A stretch of DNA of 64,000 nucleotides from Geobacter sp. UBA5735 (GCA_002419385.1 DIFZ01000052.1:62001-126000); one strand, 5' to 3'. Counted from the stretch's first letter, positions 9,151-18,312 are shown. The notes: a model not told the origin generated them from the sequence alone. Translations and numbers: made by a program.

Positions 9151-9212
9151 TTCCTGTCTTGCCGAATCGGCAATTGCACTCCTTTAGCCCCGCGAAGAGG
9201 GATCCGGATGTG

Positions 9213-10619
9213 CTATTCCACCTTGAGCGCGACAAAGGTGGACCCGTTGCCGCGCCGCACCAGGAGACGGACATAGCTGCCCTTTTTCACCGCGCTGATT
9301 GCTTTCTCATAATCCGCTGAACCGGCGACCGGAGTATAGTTCACCTCCTTGATGATATCCCCCTGCATGATGCCCTTGTCCTCGGCCTCGCTTCCAGGCT
9401 TCACGCCGGTCACGACCACGCCCGTGGTTTCCTTGGTGCCGATCCGGGCCGCCAGCTCCCTGGTGAGATCAGTCACGGCTAGGCCAAGCTTCTCGCTTGC
9501 CCCGGATGGTTTGGCCGGTCCGGCAGTCGCACTTTCAGGCATTTTCTCAATAGTTACCGTCTTTTCGATCACCGTGCCCTTGCGGAGCAGCTTGACCCTG
9601 GCTTTCTTGCCCACCGCGGTGGTAGCGGCCAGCCGCGGCAGCTCGTTCATTTCATTGATCTGCTTGCCGTCGAACTCAACGAGGATATCCCCTACCATGA
9701 ATCCCGCCTTTTCGGCCGGGCTGTTTTTCGTTACATCAGAGATCAGGGCGCCCTTTTCGGCCTCAAGGCCGAAGGACTGGGCCAGCTCAGGCGTCACCGG
9801 CTGCACCGAAACACCGAGCCAGCCGCGCGTCACTTTGCCCGTTTCCTTCAGCTGGGCCAGCACTGCCTTGGCCATGTTGACCGGGATGGCGAATCCGATC
9901 CCCTGTCCGCCCTGGACGATGGCCGTGTTTATCCCGACAACCTCTCCCTTCACGTTGAACAGGGGACCGCCGGAATTGCCGGGGTTGATGGAGGCGTCCG
10001 TCTGGATGAAATCGTCATAGGGTCCACTGCCGATCCATCTGCCCTTTGCGCTGACAATACCCGCGGTAACCGTCTGGGCAAGGCCGAAGGGGTTGCCGAT
10101 GGCCATCACCCACTCGCCCACCTCGATGGAGTCGCTGTCGCCCAGCGGAGCTATGGGAAGCTGTCCCTTGGCGTCGATCTTCACCAGCGCCAGGTCGAGT
10201 TTTTCATCGGTGCCCTTCAACTGACCCTTGAATTCCCTGCCGTCCGAAAGCTTCACCTTGATTTCGTCGGCGCCTGCGACCACGTGGTTGTTGGTGAAGA
10301 TGTAGCCCTCATCGCTGATGATGAAACCGGACCCCTGGCCCCTCTGTTTGAACGGCTTGCGGGGCACGTCCTGGAAAAACCGTTCGAAGAAATCCTCGAA
10401 CGGACTGTTGCCGAAGGGGTTTGCCGGCTGACGGCTCGTGGACTGCTGCTGACCGACGGTCTTGCTGGTGGTTATGTTCACCACGGACGGTTTCAGCTTC
10501 TTGGCCAGTTCCACGAAATCGGGCGACATCACCCTGGCAGCGGCCGGCCCTTCCAGGGCCAACAAAGGAAGCCAAGCGGCAACGGCAAGTATCAGAAAAC
10601 GTGTGATATTTTTTTTCAT
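9213..10619 (-). CDS. degP: Do-family periplasmic serine protease/chaperone
   Basis: 468 residues. The start is MKKNITRF because GGAGGT is 4 bases upstream; a signal peptide ends near AAAR. The HtrA triad is His112 (TNNHVV), Asp142 (KLDLALV) and Ser216 (NPGNSGGPL). A Q-linker and F-rich segment (NPFGNSPFEDFFERFF) precede the protease domain, and two PDZ domains follow (about 255-345 and 370-465). Enzymes of this type degrade or hold misfolded envelope proteins. It is a single-gene unit with its own candidate promoter and terminator. Confidence 0.95.
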   Translation of the reverse strand: MKKNITRFLILAVAAWLPLLALEGPAAARVMSPDFVELAKKLKPSVVNITTSKTVGQQQSTSRQPANPFGNSPFEDFFERFFQDVPRKPFKQRGQGSGFIISDEGYIFTNNHVVAGADEIKVKLSDGREFKGQLKGTDEKLDLALVKIDAKGQLPIAPLGDSDSIEVGEWVMAIGNPFGLAQTVTAGIVSAKGRWIGSGPYDDFIQTDASINPGNSGGPLFNVKGEVVGINTAIVQGGQGIGFAIPVNMAKAVLAQLKETGKVTRGWLGVSVQPVTPELAQSFGLEAEKGALISDVTKNSPAEKAGFMVGDILVEFDGKQINEMNELPRLAATTAVGKKARVKLLRKGTVIEKTVTIEKMPESATAGPAKPSGASEKLGLAVTDLTRELAARIGTKETTGVVVTGVKPGSEAEDKGIMQGDIIKEVNYTPVAGSADYEKAISAVKKGSYVRLLVRRGNGSTFVALKVE

Positions 10620-11057
10620 AGGTACCTCCTGCTGTTTTGTCATTCTCGTTCTTCAGCCTCCGGCAGGCAACCCGCGCGAAGAACCTGTCTACTTGTCAAT
10701 GGGGAAACGGGGATCTTTGCCCCGGCAGGAAACTGGTGCTCCCGCACATGTTCAGCTCAGGCCGCCCGGAGGGAGAGAGCTGGGGTTGCGTCTTAACCAG
10801 GGGTTGCGATGAGATATTCCATGTAGATCGCATAAGCATGCCTGCAGGTTGACACGCCGAGGCAGACAATCCAGCCTCACCGTAGTGGACAGCAAGGGCT
10901 GCCCGACTGGGTGAGGCCAACGGTCGAAGCACAAAGACCGCTCCCGGATGGAAACCGCTCCTGTCCGGTATACTGTAATGGGGTTGGATTTTTTTGTCAA
11001 CCTGGGGGGGGACTCGAAGGCAACTCCGTCACGGTAAGAATCAGCGGGAACAGCAAC
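10620..11057. other. Long degP leader and intergenic region
   Basis: About 440 bases without a plausible gene. The only clear signal is the minus-strand promoter at 10972-11000. If used, it gives degP an untranslated leader of some 345 bases. I see no recognised riboswitch in it. Confidence 0.4.
10972..11000 (-). promoter_or_regulatory. Candidate sigma-70 promoter for degP
   Basis: TTGACA and TACAGT are separated by 17 bases on the minus strand. The -35 box is perfect and the -10 box matches at four of six positions. Confidence 0.55.
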
Positions 11058-11095
11058 GGGAGAGGGCCGTCCGCAACTGCGGACGGCCCTCTCCC
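11058..11095 (-). terminator. Strong hairpin downstream of the response regulator
   Basis: GGGAGAGGGCCGTCCGCA and its exact complement are separated by 2 bases (18-bp stem), 22 bases beyond the regulator's stop. The T-run is weak (GTTGCTGTT), so termination is likely but not certain. Confidence 0.65.
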
Positions 11096-11116
11096 GAGGC
11101 GCCGTTTTACTGAGGA

Positions 11117-11791
11117 TCAGTCTTCTTCCTTGAGGATATACCCCACACCCCGGACGGTGTGGATGAGCTTCTTGTCGGCATCCCGGTCGATCTTCTTGCG
11201 GAGATAGTTCACGTAGACGTCGATGATATTGGTGAAGCTGTCGAAGATATAGTCCCAGACATTCTCTGCGATGGTTGTGCGGGTCAGGACCTGGTTCGGA
11301 TTGCGCATGAAAAACTCCAGCAGCGAGTATTCCTTTGCCGTAAGATCGATCTCTTTGTCCTTCCGCCAGACTTTGTGGGTTACGGGGTCGAGCCGCAGAT
11401 CGGCAAAGCGGATCTCGGCGCCGCGCTCCTGTTCCGACCTCCTGAGAAGCGCCCGGACGCGGGCAAGGAGTTCGGCAAAGGCAAACGGTTTTGCCAGGTA
11501 GTCATCGGAGCCCGAATTGAGTCCGGCAACGATATCCTCCACGGTATCCTTTGCCGTGAGCATCAGTACCGGCGTCAGCACTTTTTTCGCCCGAAGGTCC
11601 CTGACAGTGGAAAGCCCGTCCTTTTTCGGCAGCATGACATCGAGAATGACGAGGGAATAGGCCCCCTCGGCCGCCTTCTGGAAGCCGTCCTCTCCGTCAT
11701 ATGCCACATCGACCTCGAACTTTTCCTCTTCAAGACCCCGCTTGATGAAACCTGCGACCTTCTTTTCGTCTTCCACCACCAGAATCTTCAT
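11117..11791 (-). CDS. OmpR/PhoB-family response regulator
   Basis: 224 residues. Of the clustered GTG/ATG codons the ATG at 11791 has the best spacing (6 bases) from GAGGTG. The receiver domain has the acidic pair in VVEDE, phosphoacceptor Asp51 in VILDVMLP and Lys in LAKPFAF. A winged-helix DNA-binding domain follows (about 125-222), ending in the typical HTVRGVGYILK. No histidine kinase gene is adjacent, so it is an orphan regulator and its signal is unknown. Confidence 0.92.
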   Translation of the reverse strand: MKILVVEDEKKVAGFIKRGLEEEKFEVDVAYDGEDGFQKAAEGAYSLVILDVMLPKKDGLSTVRDLRAKKVLTPVLMLTAKDTVEDIVAGLNSGSDDYLAKPFAFAELLARVRALLRRSEQERGAEIRFADLRLDPVTHKVWRKDKEIDLTAKEYSLLEFFMRNPNQVLTRTTIAENVWDYIFDSFTNIIDVYVNYLRKKIDRDADKKLIHTVRGVGYILKEED

Positions 11792-12130
11792 CATAATCAC
11801 CTCGAAAAGTGGTTTTATTGCTCATGTGAAGGAAGCCCTCCACGTTCTCTTCGTTTGCTTTCCAGCCGCACATCGGCTGAAACTCATGAGGAGAGTTATA
11901 CCACACCATGATAAAATAGCAATAAGTAAAAACACTTTATTAGCACCCCGGCTTTTCGCAAAAAACATCGTCGAAAGGCAGGGGCACTGCCGGGACAGCA
12001 GGTGTTTCTAATTAAAAATAAAGCCAATTATGAAGATTTGTCAAGGTTTTAATTGTCAACCGGCGCTTCTTTTGCTATGGTAGTGCAAATTTTGGCTTCC
12101 TGTTTCAGCAGGCCCCCACAAGGAGTTCCG
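11792..12130. other. Divergent intergenic region, regulator / prmA
   Basis: About 340 bases between the divergently read regulator and the prmA leader ORF. It is AT-rich around 11900-12060 (runs such as AATAGCAATAAGTAAAAAC), as expected where promoters face both ways. I could not pick a convincing -35/-10 pair. Confidence 0.35.
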
Positions 12131-12196
12131 GTGCACTTTTCACCCGCTACTGTTTTTCCGCACTATCCGGGATGTGCGAACCCGCAACCGTCATGA
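12131..12196 (+). CDS. Possible 21-codon leader peptide coupled to prmA
   Basis: AAGGAG at 12120-12125 is spaced 5 bases from GTG at 12131. The frame runs 21 codons to TGA at 12194-12196, which overlaps the prmA ATG (ATGA). The deduced peptide is unremarkable (VHFSPATVFPHYPGCANPQP then S). The strong ribosome site, otherwise lacking before prmA, suggests that translation of this ORF delivers ribosomes to prmA. It is too short to prove from sequence alone. Confidence 0.4.
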   Translation: MHFSPATVFPHYPGCANPQPS

Positions 12197-13125
12197 AAAC
12201 CACGGAATGGGTGCAGATCTCCTGCGAGGTTCCGACCGCAATGGTCGAATCGGTCGCGGAATACCTGATCGAACTTTCTTCCACGGGTGTCACCATAGAG
12301 AACCGCGTCCTGGACACCTTCTCTCTCGACACCCTCGAAGAGACCCCCTTCGTTTCGGTGACCGCCTATTTCCCGGCCGAAGGTCCCGTGGAGGAAATGC
12401 TCCGGCACATCCAGGAGTACCTGGCTGCCAACGGCCCCGCATACCCCGGCTACGTCCGGTCGGACCCCGAGCTCAAGAGAATCGCAGAGGAAGACTGGAG
12501 CAGCAGCTGGAAGGAAAACTTCAAGCCGCTGCGGGTCGGTACACACCTGGTGATCAGGCCTACCTGGGAGGAGTTCGCAGCCGATGCAGCGGATATCATC
12601 ATCGATCTTGACCCGGGGATGGCGTTCGGCACCGGCACCCATGCCACGACCAGACTCTGCCTCACGGTGCTGGAACGCATACTGTCCGGCGAAACCACTC
12701 CGGGTTGGGCAGCGCGCAAAGTGCTTGATGTGGGAACCGGTTCGGGTATACTCGGAATAGCAGCCGCAAAGCTTGGCGCCGAACAGGTTGTTGCCATCGA
12801 CGTGGATGAGGATGCGGTCAGGGCCGCTGCCGAAAACTGCGCCCTCAACGGTGTATCGGCGAAAATGCAGGTCTCCGACACCCCCCTGGCAATGATCGGC
12901 GGCTTCTTTGACGTCATTCTCGCCAACATCCTGGCGGAAGACCTGGCGCGGCTGGCTCCCGAACTGACCGAGCGCCTGGCCCCCGGCGGATTTCTGGTAT
13001 TGTCGGGCATCCTGACAGAAAAGGAACCTCTCGTCGCCGACCGCTACGCCGATTTCGATCCGGATCCCGTTGAAGTGCTGCGGGAAGAAGACTGGAGCTG
13101 CATGGTCTATCGGAGACAACCATGA
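12193..13125 (+). CDS. prmA: Ribosomal protein L11 methyltransferase
   Basis: 310 residues from MKTTEWVQISCE. An upstream in-frame ATG at 12172 is possible but has no ribosome site. The N-terminal L11-recognition domain is followed by a class I methyltransferase fold: DLDPGMAFGTGTHATT, the SAM-binding DVGTGSGILGIAAAK and the NILAEDL catalytic segment. It trimethylates L11 on the ribosome. It is followed after a single base by rsmE, so the two form an operon. Confidence 0.93.
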   Translation: MKTTEWVQISCEVPTAMVESVAEYLIELSSTGVTIENRVLDTFSLDTLEETPFVSVTAYFPAEGPVEEMLRHIQEYLAANGPAYPGYVRSDPELKRIAEEDWSSSWKENFKPLRVGTHLVIRPTWEEFAADAADIIIDLDPGMAFGTGTHATTRLCLTVLERILSGETTPGWAARKVLDVGTGSGILGIAAAKLGAEQVVAIDVDEDAVRAAAENCALNGVSAKMQVSDTPLAMIGGFFDVILANILAEDLARLAPELTERLAPGGFLVLSGILTEKEPLVADRYADFDPDPVEVLREEDWSCMVYRRQP

Positions 13126-13126
13126 C

Positions 13127-13867
13127 ATGAGGCGTTTTTTTGTTGATGAAAACGCGATAGCGGATGGAACGGCGACCATAAACGGTAACCTTTTTTGTCA
13201 TATGGCGCGTGTCCTGCGGCTGAAAATCGGCACCAGGGTCATCCTGTCGGACGGCATCGGCCGGCGGCATGTGGGATACATCGAACAGATCGGCAAGGAA
13301 AACCTCCTGATCCGTATTGAAGAAAGCACGTCCGAACCGGCCAGACCCGCCGGTCCGGTGATGACTCTTTACCAGGGACTGCCGAAGGGCAGCAAGATGG
13401 AATTCATCTTGCAGAAAAGTACCGAACTGGGTGTCGATGTCCTTGCGCCGTTCGCTGCCGCCCGCTCAGATGTCCGCCTGACCGCCGCCCGGGAGGGCCA
13501 GCGGCTGGAAAGATGGCAAAGGATCATCAGAGAAGCCGCCCGGCAGTCCACCCGCACCACGATCCCGCAACTGCACGCGGTGGCGGACTTCGCCGAAGTC
13601 CTCGCTACGGCAAACCAGTCGGTCAAACTGCTCCTCTGGGAAGAGGAAAAAGCCAACCGGTTGCGATCGGTTCTCGGATCGCTCCCCATGCCCGACAGCG
13701 TGGCCGTCGTCGTGGGGCCCGAGGGAGGACTGAGCAGAGACGAGGCAGCGGCCGCCATGGCAGCCGGGTTTCTGCCCGTAACCCTCGGTTCCAGGATCCT
13801 CAGAAGCGAAACAGCCGGACTGGCCATTCTCGCCGTTCTGCAGTTTTTCTGGGGTGACATGGGTTGA
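13127..13867 (+). CDS. rsmE: 16S rRNA m3U1498 methyltransferase
   Basis: 246 residues starting at MRRFFVDENA, one base after the prmA stop. It has the SPOUT-fold C-terminal knot with VVVGPEGGLS and LGSRILRSETA, which bind SAM, and an N-terminal PUA-like RNA-binding domain. It modifies U1498 in the decoding region of 16S rRNA. prmA-rsmE pairing is common in bacteria. Confidence 0.95.
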   Translation: MRRFFVDENAIADGTATINGNLFCHMARVLRLKIGTRVILSDGIGRRHVGYIEQIGKENLLIRIEESTSEPARPAGPVMTLYQGLPKGSKMEFILQKSTELGVDVLAPFAAARSDVRLTAAREGQRLERWQRIIREAARQSTRTTIPQLHAVADFAEVLATANQSVKLLLWEEEKANRLRSVLGSLPMPDSVAVVVGPEGGLSRDEAAAAMAAGFLPVTLGSRILRSETAGLAILAVLQFFWGDMG

Positions 13868-13891
13868 AAAGCACTCAAGGAGGTTCGATAG

Positions 13892-14656
13892 ATGAAATGC
13901 CCGAAATGCGGCTTCAACAGTTTTGAGTTCCTGGAGTCATGCAAGAAATGCGGCGCCGGATTCGGCTCCTTCAAGCAGACTCACGGCATCAGTCCGGTGA
14001 TACTGCGTTCCGGCTCCGCCCTGGCAGCGGCAGCCGTTCCGGATTCACCCCCCGAGCCTGCTCCGGCAGCACCGACGGGTGCGCCGGAAGAAGAAACCGG
14101 GTTTTCCTGGAGCGCTCCGGAAGAATCGCCGGGAACTGCACGCGACATGAAACAGGAAGAAGATGTTGATTTTTCCTTTAGGGACACTGCCGACGAAGTG
14201 CAGCAGGACGGCAGCACGTTCAGCGGGTCTTCCATCGAAGAACAGCCCGAGCAGGCCACAACTCAGCAGCAGGACGGTTTCGGCGAGGCGTTCCGGGATG
14301 AATTTTCTTTTGACGAAACACCCCTGGACAGCACCACTCCCGGAACGTCCGACAGCGCACTGAATGAAACAGATGATTTCGGAGAGGCGCTGCTCGATCC
14401 CCTCAGCCTGTCCGCCGAGGCAGCCAAGGAAGGGGAAAGCGCAGTCCTGAACGAGTTTGACTTCACCGCCCTGGACGATGCAGCCGCAACAGAGGCCCCT
14501 GCGACAGGCGCGGGGGAAGAGGAGCTGTTTTCCTTCGTAGCACCGGAGCTTGCCGAAAAACCGCAGGAGAAGAAACCCGCGGCGGACCTGGATGATTTCG
14601 ACAAGGAATTCAAGGAAATCTTCGCCTTCGAAGATACCGATGAGGAAACAAAGTAG
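13892..14656 (+). CDS. Acidic zinc-ribbon protein, unknown function
   Basis: 254 residues with AAGGAGG upstream. The N-terminus has CPKC and CKKC (residues 3-21), a zinc ribbon. The rest is low-complexity, strongly acidic and probably disordered. It carries a recurring aromatic-in-acid motif: DFSFRD, EFSFDE, EFDFTALDD, LFSFVAPE and EIFAFED. There is no signal peptide or membrane helix. The repeated motifs look like short linear binding sites. Position after prmA-rsmE may mean co-transcription. I do not recognise a function. Confidence 0.65.
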   Translation: MKCPKCGFNSFEFLESCKKCGAGFGSFKQTHGISPVILRSGSALAAAAVPDSPPEPAPAAPTGAPEEETGFSWSAPEESPGTARDMKQEEDVDFSFRDTADEVQQDGSTFSGSSIEEQPEQATTQQQDGFGEAFRDEFSFDETPLDSTTPGTSDSALNETDDFGEALLDPLSLSAEAAKEGESAVLNEFDFTALDDAAATEAPATGAGEEELFSFVAPELAEKPQEKKPAADLDDFDKEFKEIFAFEDTDEETK

Positions 14657-14673
14657 TTTCCGAATTGGAAACT
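14655..14673. repeat. AGTTTCC inverted repeat, copy 1
   Basis: AGTTTCC and GGAAACT are separated by GAATT; a second GGAGTTTCC lies 20 bases on. Related copies are at 18995 and 20336. It may act as a bidirectional terminator between the convergent zinc-ribbon and rnd genes. Confidence 0.5.
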
Positions 14674-14733
14674 GCATTCGTGTCGATCCGGAGTTTCCGA
14701 ATAGACACAAAGTAATTCGCTGGCCGCCGGAGC

Positions 14734-15873
14734 TTACGTCAGCAGTTCCAGCACTTCGGAGCCGAATTCCTTCTTCTGCCATCGGCGCATGGCAGGAATG
14801 GCATCCAGCGCGGCCATGGTTCCCGGGACTTCCTTGGACAAGCACTCCAGCAGGGCATTGTTGGCAAGGATGCCCGCATCGATGCCCAATGCATGGGCTT
14901 TCGACTCGCGCCAGCGTTTCAGCCGTTTCAGCCGTTCCTCACCGGCCGGATCCCGCTCCGGCCGCACCGGCCTGCGGATCACCGGCAGCAGGTCCTCCGG
15001 CAGCTCGCATCCCTCCTGAATGATTTTCAGAATCTCGGTCCCGTACCTCTCCACCAGACGGGGTGTCAGGCCGGTGATCCCCACGAGGTCCTGTGCCGTG
15101 AACGGCTTTTTCTCTGCGAGCAGCCGCACTGTTTCGTTGGAGAGAACCTTGAAGGGGGGACGGTCAAAAGCGTGTGCTTTCACGTCCCTGAAACGCAGGA
15201 GCCCTTCCAGGACTGCCAGCGTCCGCGGCGTCATTCTGCTTGCCCCCTTGAAGCGGCTGTAGAGCGGATCCCCCTCCCGGTCGACCGCCCTGACCAGGGA
15301 CAACAGCTCCGACTCTTCCTCGACCCAGGAAAGCCTCCCCACTGCAGCCAGCTCCCGGGACAACAGCCCGTAGAGTTCGACCAGGTAGCAGGTATCTGCC
15401 GCCGCATACTCGATCATGCCCTCGTCCAGCGGCCTCCTGCTCCAGTCAGCCTTCTGGTAGCGCTTGTCCAGTTCTGCGCCGAAACGCTTCTTCAACACTG
15501 CCGCCAGCCCGACCTCCTTTTCACCCAGGAACTGGCAGGCGAACATGGTGTCGAACAGGTTGCGCACTTCCAGGGAAAAATCCCGGTACAGGGAGCGGAT
15601 ATCATAGTCGGCGCCGTGAAAAACCTTGCGTATGGCGGGATTTCCCAGCACATCGGCCAGTGGAGCAAGGTTGGTGACCGCCAGGGTATCTACCAGGAAA
15701 ACATCCCTGGACGCAGCAATCTGGAGCAGGCAGACTTTTTCCCGATAGTGGTGCAGGGAATCAGCCTCGAGATCAAAGGCTATCAGCGCCTCCCCGCCAA
15801 TGCGACGGGCAAGTGCCGCCAATCCTGACGGAGAATCGATCATGCCAGGTCGTGTGGTGCCATGGGTGCCCAT
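14734..15873 (-). CDS. rnd: Ribonuclease D
   Basis: 379 residues, typical length. The DEDD exonuclease residues are visible: Asp and Glu in FDLEADS, Asp in HGADYDIRSL and Asp in YAAADTCYL with its tyrosine-type spacing. Two HRDC-like helical domains follow (about 210-290 and 310-375). The enzyme trims 3' ends of tRNA and other stable RNA. The start at MGTHGTTRPG has an AAAGGG upstream; MIDSPSG ten residues in is an alternative. It lies downstream of mqnC on the same strand. Confidence 0.92.
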   Translation of the reverse strand: MGTHGTTRPGMIDSPSGLAALARRIGGEALIAFDLEADSLHHYREKVCLLQIAASRDVFLVDTLAVTNLAPLADVLGNPAIRKVFHGADYDIRSLYRDFSLEVRNLFDTMFACQFLGEKEVGLAAVLKKRFGAELDKRYQKADWSRRPLDEGMIEYAAADTCYLVELYGLLSRELAAVGRLSWVEEESELLSLVRAVDREGDPLYSRFKGASRMTPRTLAVLEGLLRFRDVKAHAFDRPPFKVLSNETVRLLAEKKPFTAQDLVGITGLTPRLVERYGTEILKIIQEGCELPEDLLPVIRRPVRPERDPAGEERLKRLKRWRESKAHALGIDAGILANNALLECLSKEVPGTMAALDAIPAMRRWQKKEFGSEVLELLT

Positions 15874-15941
15874 AGGGCCCTTTCCCGCCGGCCATCAACG
15901 TGGGAGGAGCGTAACCTGCCCCTCCTGACGCCCGGCGTGCT

Positions 15942-17006
15942 TCAGTAGAATTTCACGATTTCGTAACGGGTTGTACGCTGCGCCGGGACAAAGCCGGCTG
16001 AAGCGACAAGCTCGACCATGCGCTCACTGTCCATGCGGAAGGAACAGCCCGCGGCAGCCACCACGTTCTCCTCCAGCATCGTCCCACCCAGGTCGTTGGC
16101 GCCGAAAAACAGGGCAACCTGAGCCAGTTCGGCCCCCTGGGTCACCCAGCTGGCCTGGACATTGGGAATGTTGTCCAGGATTATGCGGGACAGCGCCAGA
16201 ACTTTCAGATACTCGGCCCCGGTAGCCGGTGCCCCTCCCAGGTCGGTGTTCCCCGGCTGGTAGGTCCAGGGAATGAAAGCGGTAAAGGTTCCACCACAGG
16301 CCTGCAACTCCCTGAGGCGAAACAGGTGCTCGACAATCTCCTCCTGCCCCTCCAGGCTGCCGAACATCATGGTGGCGGTAGTTGGAAGGCCCTGTTCGGC
16401 CGCCTCGCGCATCACCGCCGCCCAACCCTCCCAGCCGATCTTTGCGGGAGATATCTCCCTTCGAACCCGGTCAACGAGAATTTCCGCCCCGCCACCGGGG
16501 AGCGAATCAAGCCCCGCCCTTTTCAGGCGGCTGATTGTCTCAGCCGTGGTCAGACCGGAAACTGCCGCAATATGGGCTATTTCCGCAGGAGAAAGGGAAT
16601 GGATGGTAATCTCCGGAAACCGGTCCCTGATATCCCTGAACAAGTCCTCGAAAAAACAGATATCCAAACCGGGGTGCAGCCCGCCCTGCATGAGGAGCTG
16701 CGTACCTCCCTGGTCCCGGAGCTCGCCGATCTTGCGGACTATCTCGTCCCGGGACAGCAGGTAGGCGTCGGGCGATCCCGCATCCCGGTAAAATGCGCAG
16801 AAGCGGCAGCGGGAAACACAGACATTGGTGTAGTTCACATTCCGGTCAACCACGAAGGTGACGGTCTTTCCGGGATGGAGCCGCCTCCTCACCCCGTCAG
16901 CCAGCATCCCCAGTACCGTCAGCTCGGACTGCATGAACAGGGCCAGGGCCTCTTCGCGGTCGATCGCTCCTCCTGACCGGATTTTTTCACGGATGCCGTC
17001 GATCAT
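15942..17006 (-). CDS. mqnC: Cyclic dehypoxanthinyl futalosine synthase
   Basis: 354 residues. This radical SAM enzyme of the futalosine menaquinone pathway cyclises dehypoxanthinyl futalosine. The cluster motif is CVSRCRFC, preceded by VDRNVNYTN as in the family, and LLMQGGLHP follows. It is a close paralogue of MqnE but keeps MqnC-type QGGLHP where MqnE has VGGLHP. The ribosome site is poor because repeat DNA occupies the space upstream, between it and mqnE. Confidence 0.93.
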   Translation of the reverse strand: MIDGIREKIRSGGAIDREEALALFMQSELTVLGMLADGVRRRLHPGKTVTFVVDRNVNYTNVCVSRCRFCAFYRDAGSPDAYLLSRDEIVRKIGELRDQGGTQLLMQGGLHPGLDICFFEDLFRDIRDRFPEITIHSLSPAEIAHIAAVSGLTTAETISRLKRAGLDSLPGGGAEILVDRVRREISPAKIGWEGWAAVMREAAEQGLPTTATMMFGSLEGQEEIVEHLFRLRELQACGGTFTAFIPWTYQPGNTDLGGAPATGAEYLKVLALSRIILDNIPNVQASWVTQGAELAQVALFFGANDLGGTMLEENVVAAAGCSFRMDSERMVELVASAGFVPAQRTTRYEIVKFY

Positions 17007-17045
17007 TAATGTTCTTCGCTCCGTACAAGGAGGTTATGCGTTGGT

Positions 17046-17198
17046 GCGTTCACTCCGTTCAAGCGTCCGCTCCGCTCAAGACGGTAATGTGGTAATGCGT
17101 TCACGTCGTTCAAGCGTCCGCTCCGCTCAAGACGGTAATGTGGTAATGCGTTCACTTCGTTCAAGCGTCCGCTCCGCTCAAGCGGATAAAAGCAGTAA
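17046..17198. repeat. Three tandem copies of a 51-bp repeat
   Basis: The unit begins GCGTTCACTCCGTTCAAGCG and continues with TCCGCTCCGCTCAAGACGG. Copies start at 17046, 17097 and 17148; the third diverges at its end. It is followed by CCGCTTC/CCGCTTCACC runs up to the mqnE stop. The unit length is a multiple of three. Confidence 0.9.
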
Positions 17199-17226
17199 CG
17201 CATTACCGCTTCACCGCTTCCCCGCT

Positions 17227-18312
17227 TCACCCGCTTCCCCGCTTCACCCTGTAGAGCGAATCCCTTTCCACGGGCTCCCTGCCGGCCAGCCTGATCAGGC
17301 GCTCGATCCGGTCCCGGCCCAATCCCCGGGGAGACGCGGCGCCGGCCTCATGGCCGATGTTCTCTTCCACAACCGTTCCATCCAGGTCATTGGCGCCGAA
17401 GCAGAGGGCCACCTGGGCGATCCTCTCCCCCAGCAGAACCCAGTAGGCCTTGATGTTGTCAACGTTGTCCAGGTAGAGCCTGGCAACCGCGATGGTCTTC
17501 AGATCGTCCGCGCCCCCGCACCGTGCCGGCACCTCACGCCCCAGCGGCGAATTGCCGGGTTGAAAGAGGAGTGGGATGAACGCCTGGAATCCGCCGGTCC
17601 TGTCCTGCAGTTCCCGGAGCCGCGACAGGTGATCGACCCGGTCCGCAAAGGTCTCGATGTGGCCGTAGAGCATGGTCGCATTGGAGCGAAGCCCTGAGCG
17701 ATGCGCCGCTTCCATGATCTCGAGCCAGCGCGCCCCCGATATCTTGTCGCTGCACAGCAGGTTCCTGAGCGGTTCAGCGAAAATTTCTGCGCCCCCCCCG
17801 GGAAGGGAGTCCAGGCCCGCCTGCCGCAGCCGCTCCAGCACCATGGGCACCGGGAGACCGCTGACGGAAGACAGGTGGTCGATCTCGACCGCGGTGAATG
17901 CTTTCAGGTGCAGTCCGGGAGCACGGGACTTCAGGCCCCTGAGCATCTCCAGGTACGCTTCGAAGGGCAGGTCCGGATGCAGTCCGCCGACCAGGTGGAT
18001 TTCCGTTGCGCCGCAGGCTGCGGCCTCAGCCGCAAGTGCGCCTACCTGCTCCCGGTCCAGCAGGTAGGCGCCGGTTTCGCCCGGGTCGCGCCGGAAAGCG
18101 CAGAAGCGGCAGCGGTTGCGGCAGATGTTGGTGTAATTGATGTGGCGGTTCACATTGAAGAAAACCCGACGGCCGTTGACAAGCGCGTTCTTCTCCGCCG
18201 CCAGCCCGCCGATCGCCGCCAGTTCGTCCGACTGGAAAAGAAACAGGGCATCGGCATCGCTCAGGCGTTCTCCCGAGAGCACCTTGCCTGCAATGGAGTC
18301 GAGGGAAATCAT
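17227..18312 (-). CDS. mqnE: Aminofutalosine synthase
   Basis: 361 residues. This radical SAM enzyme joins the enolpyruvyl benzoate precursor to SAM-derived adenosine in menaquinone synthesis. The cluster motif is CRNRCRFC after NRHINYTN, and HLVGGLHPD follows. The last codons (KRGSG) lie in a GAAGCGGG-type repeat, so the C-terminus has probably been reshaped by repeat DNA. The ATG overlaps the ubiX stop by 4 bases. Confidence 0.93.
   Translation of the reverse strand: MISLDSIAGKVLSGERLSDADALFLFQSDELAAIGGLAAEKNALVNGRRVFFNVNRHINYTNICRNRCRFCAFRRDPGETGAYLLDREQVGALAAEAAACGATEIHLVGGLHPDLPFEAYLEMLRGLKSRAPGLHLKAFTAVEIDHLSSVSGLPVPMVLERLRQAGLDSLPGGGAEIFAEPLRNLLCSDKISGARWLEIMEAAHRSGLRSNATMLYGHIETFADRVDHLSRLRELQDRTGGFQAFIPLLFQPGNSPLGREVPARCGGADDLKTIAVARLYLDNVDNIKAYWVLLGERIAQVALCFGANDLDGTVVEENIGHEAGAASPRGLGRDRIERLIRLAGREPVERDSLYRVKRGSG

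Noticed and set aside
17046..17198. CRISPR-like or coding tandem repeats
   Set aside because: The 51-bp units have no unique spacers, and the open frame through them has no start signal or recognisable protein.
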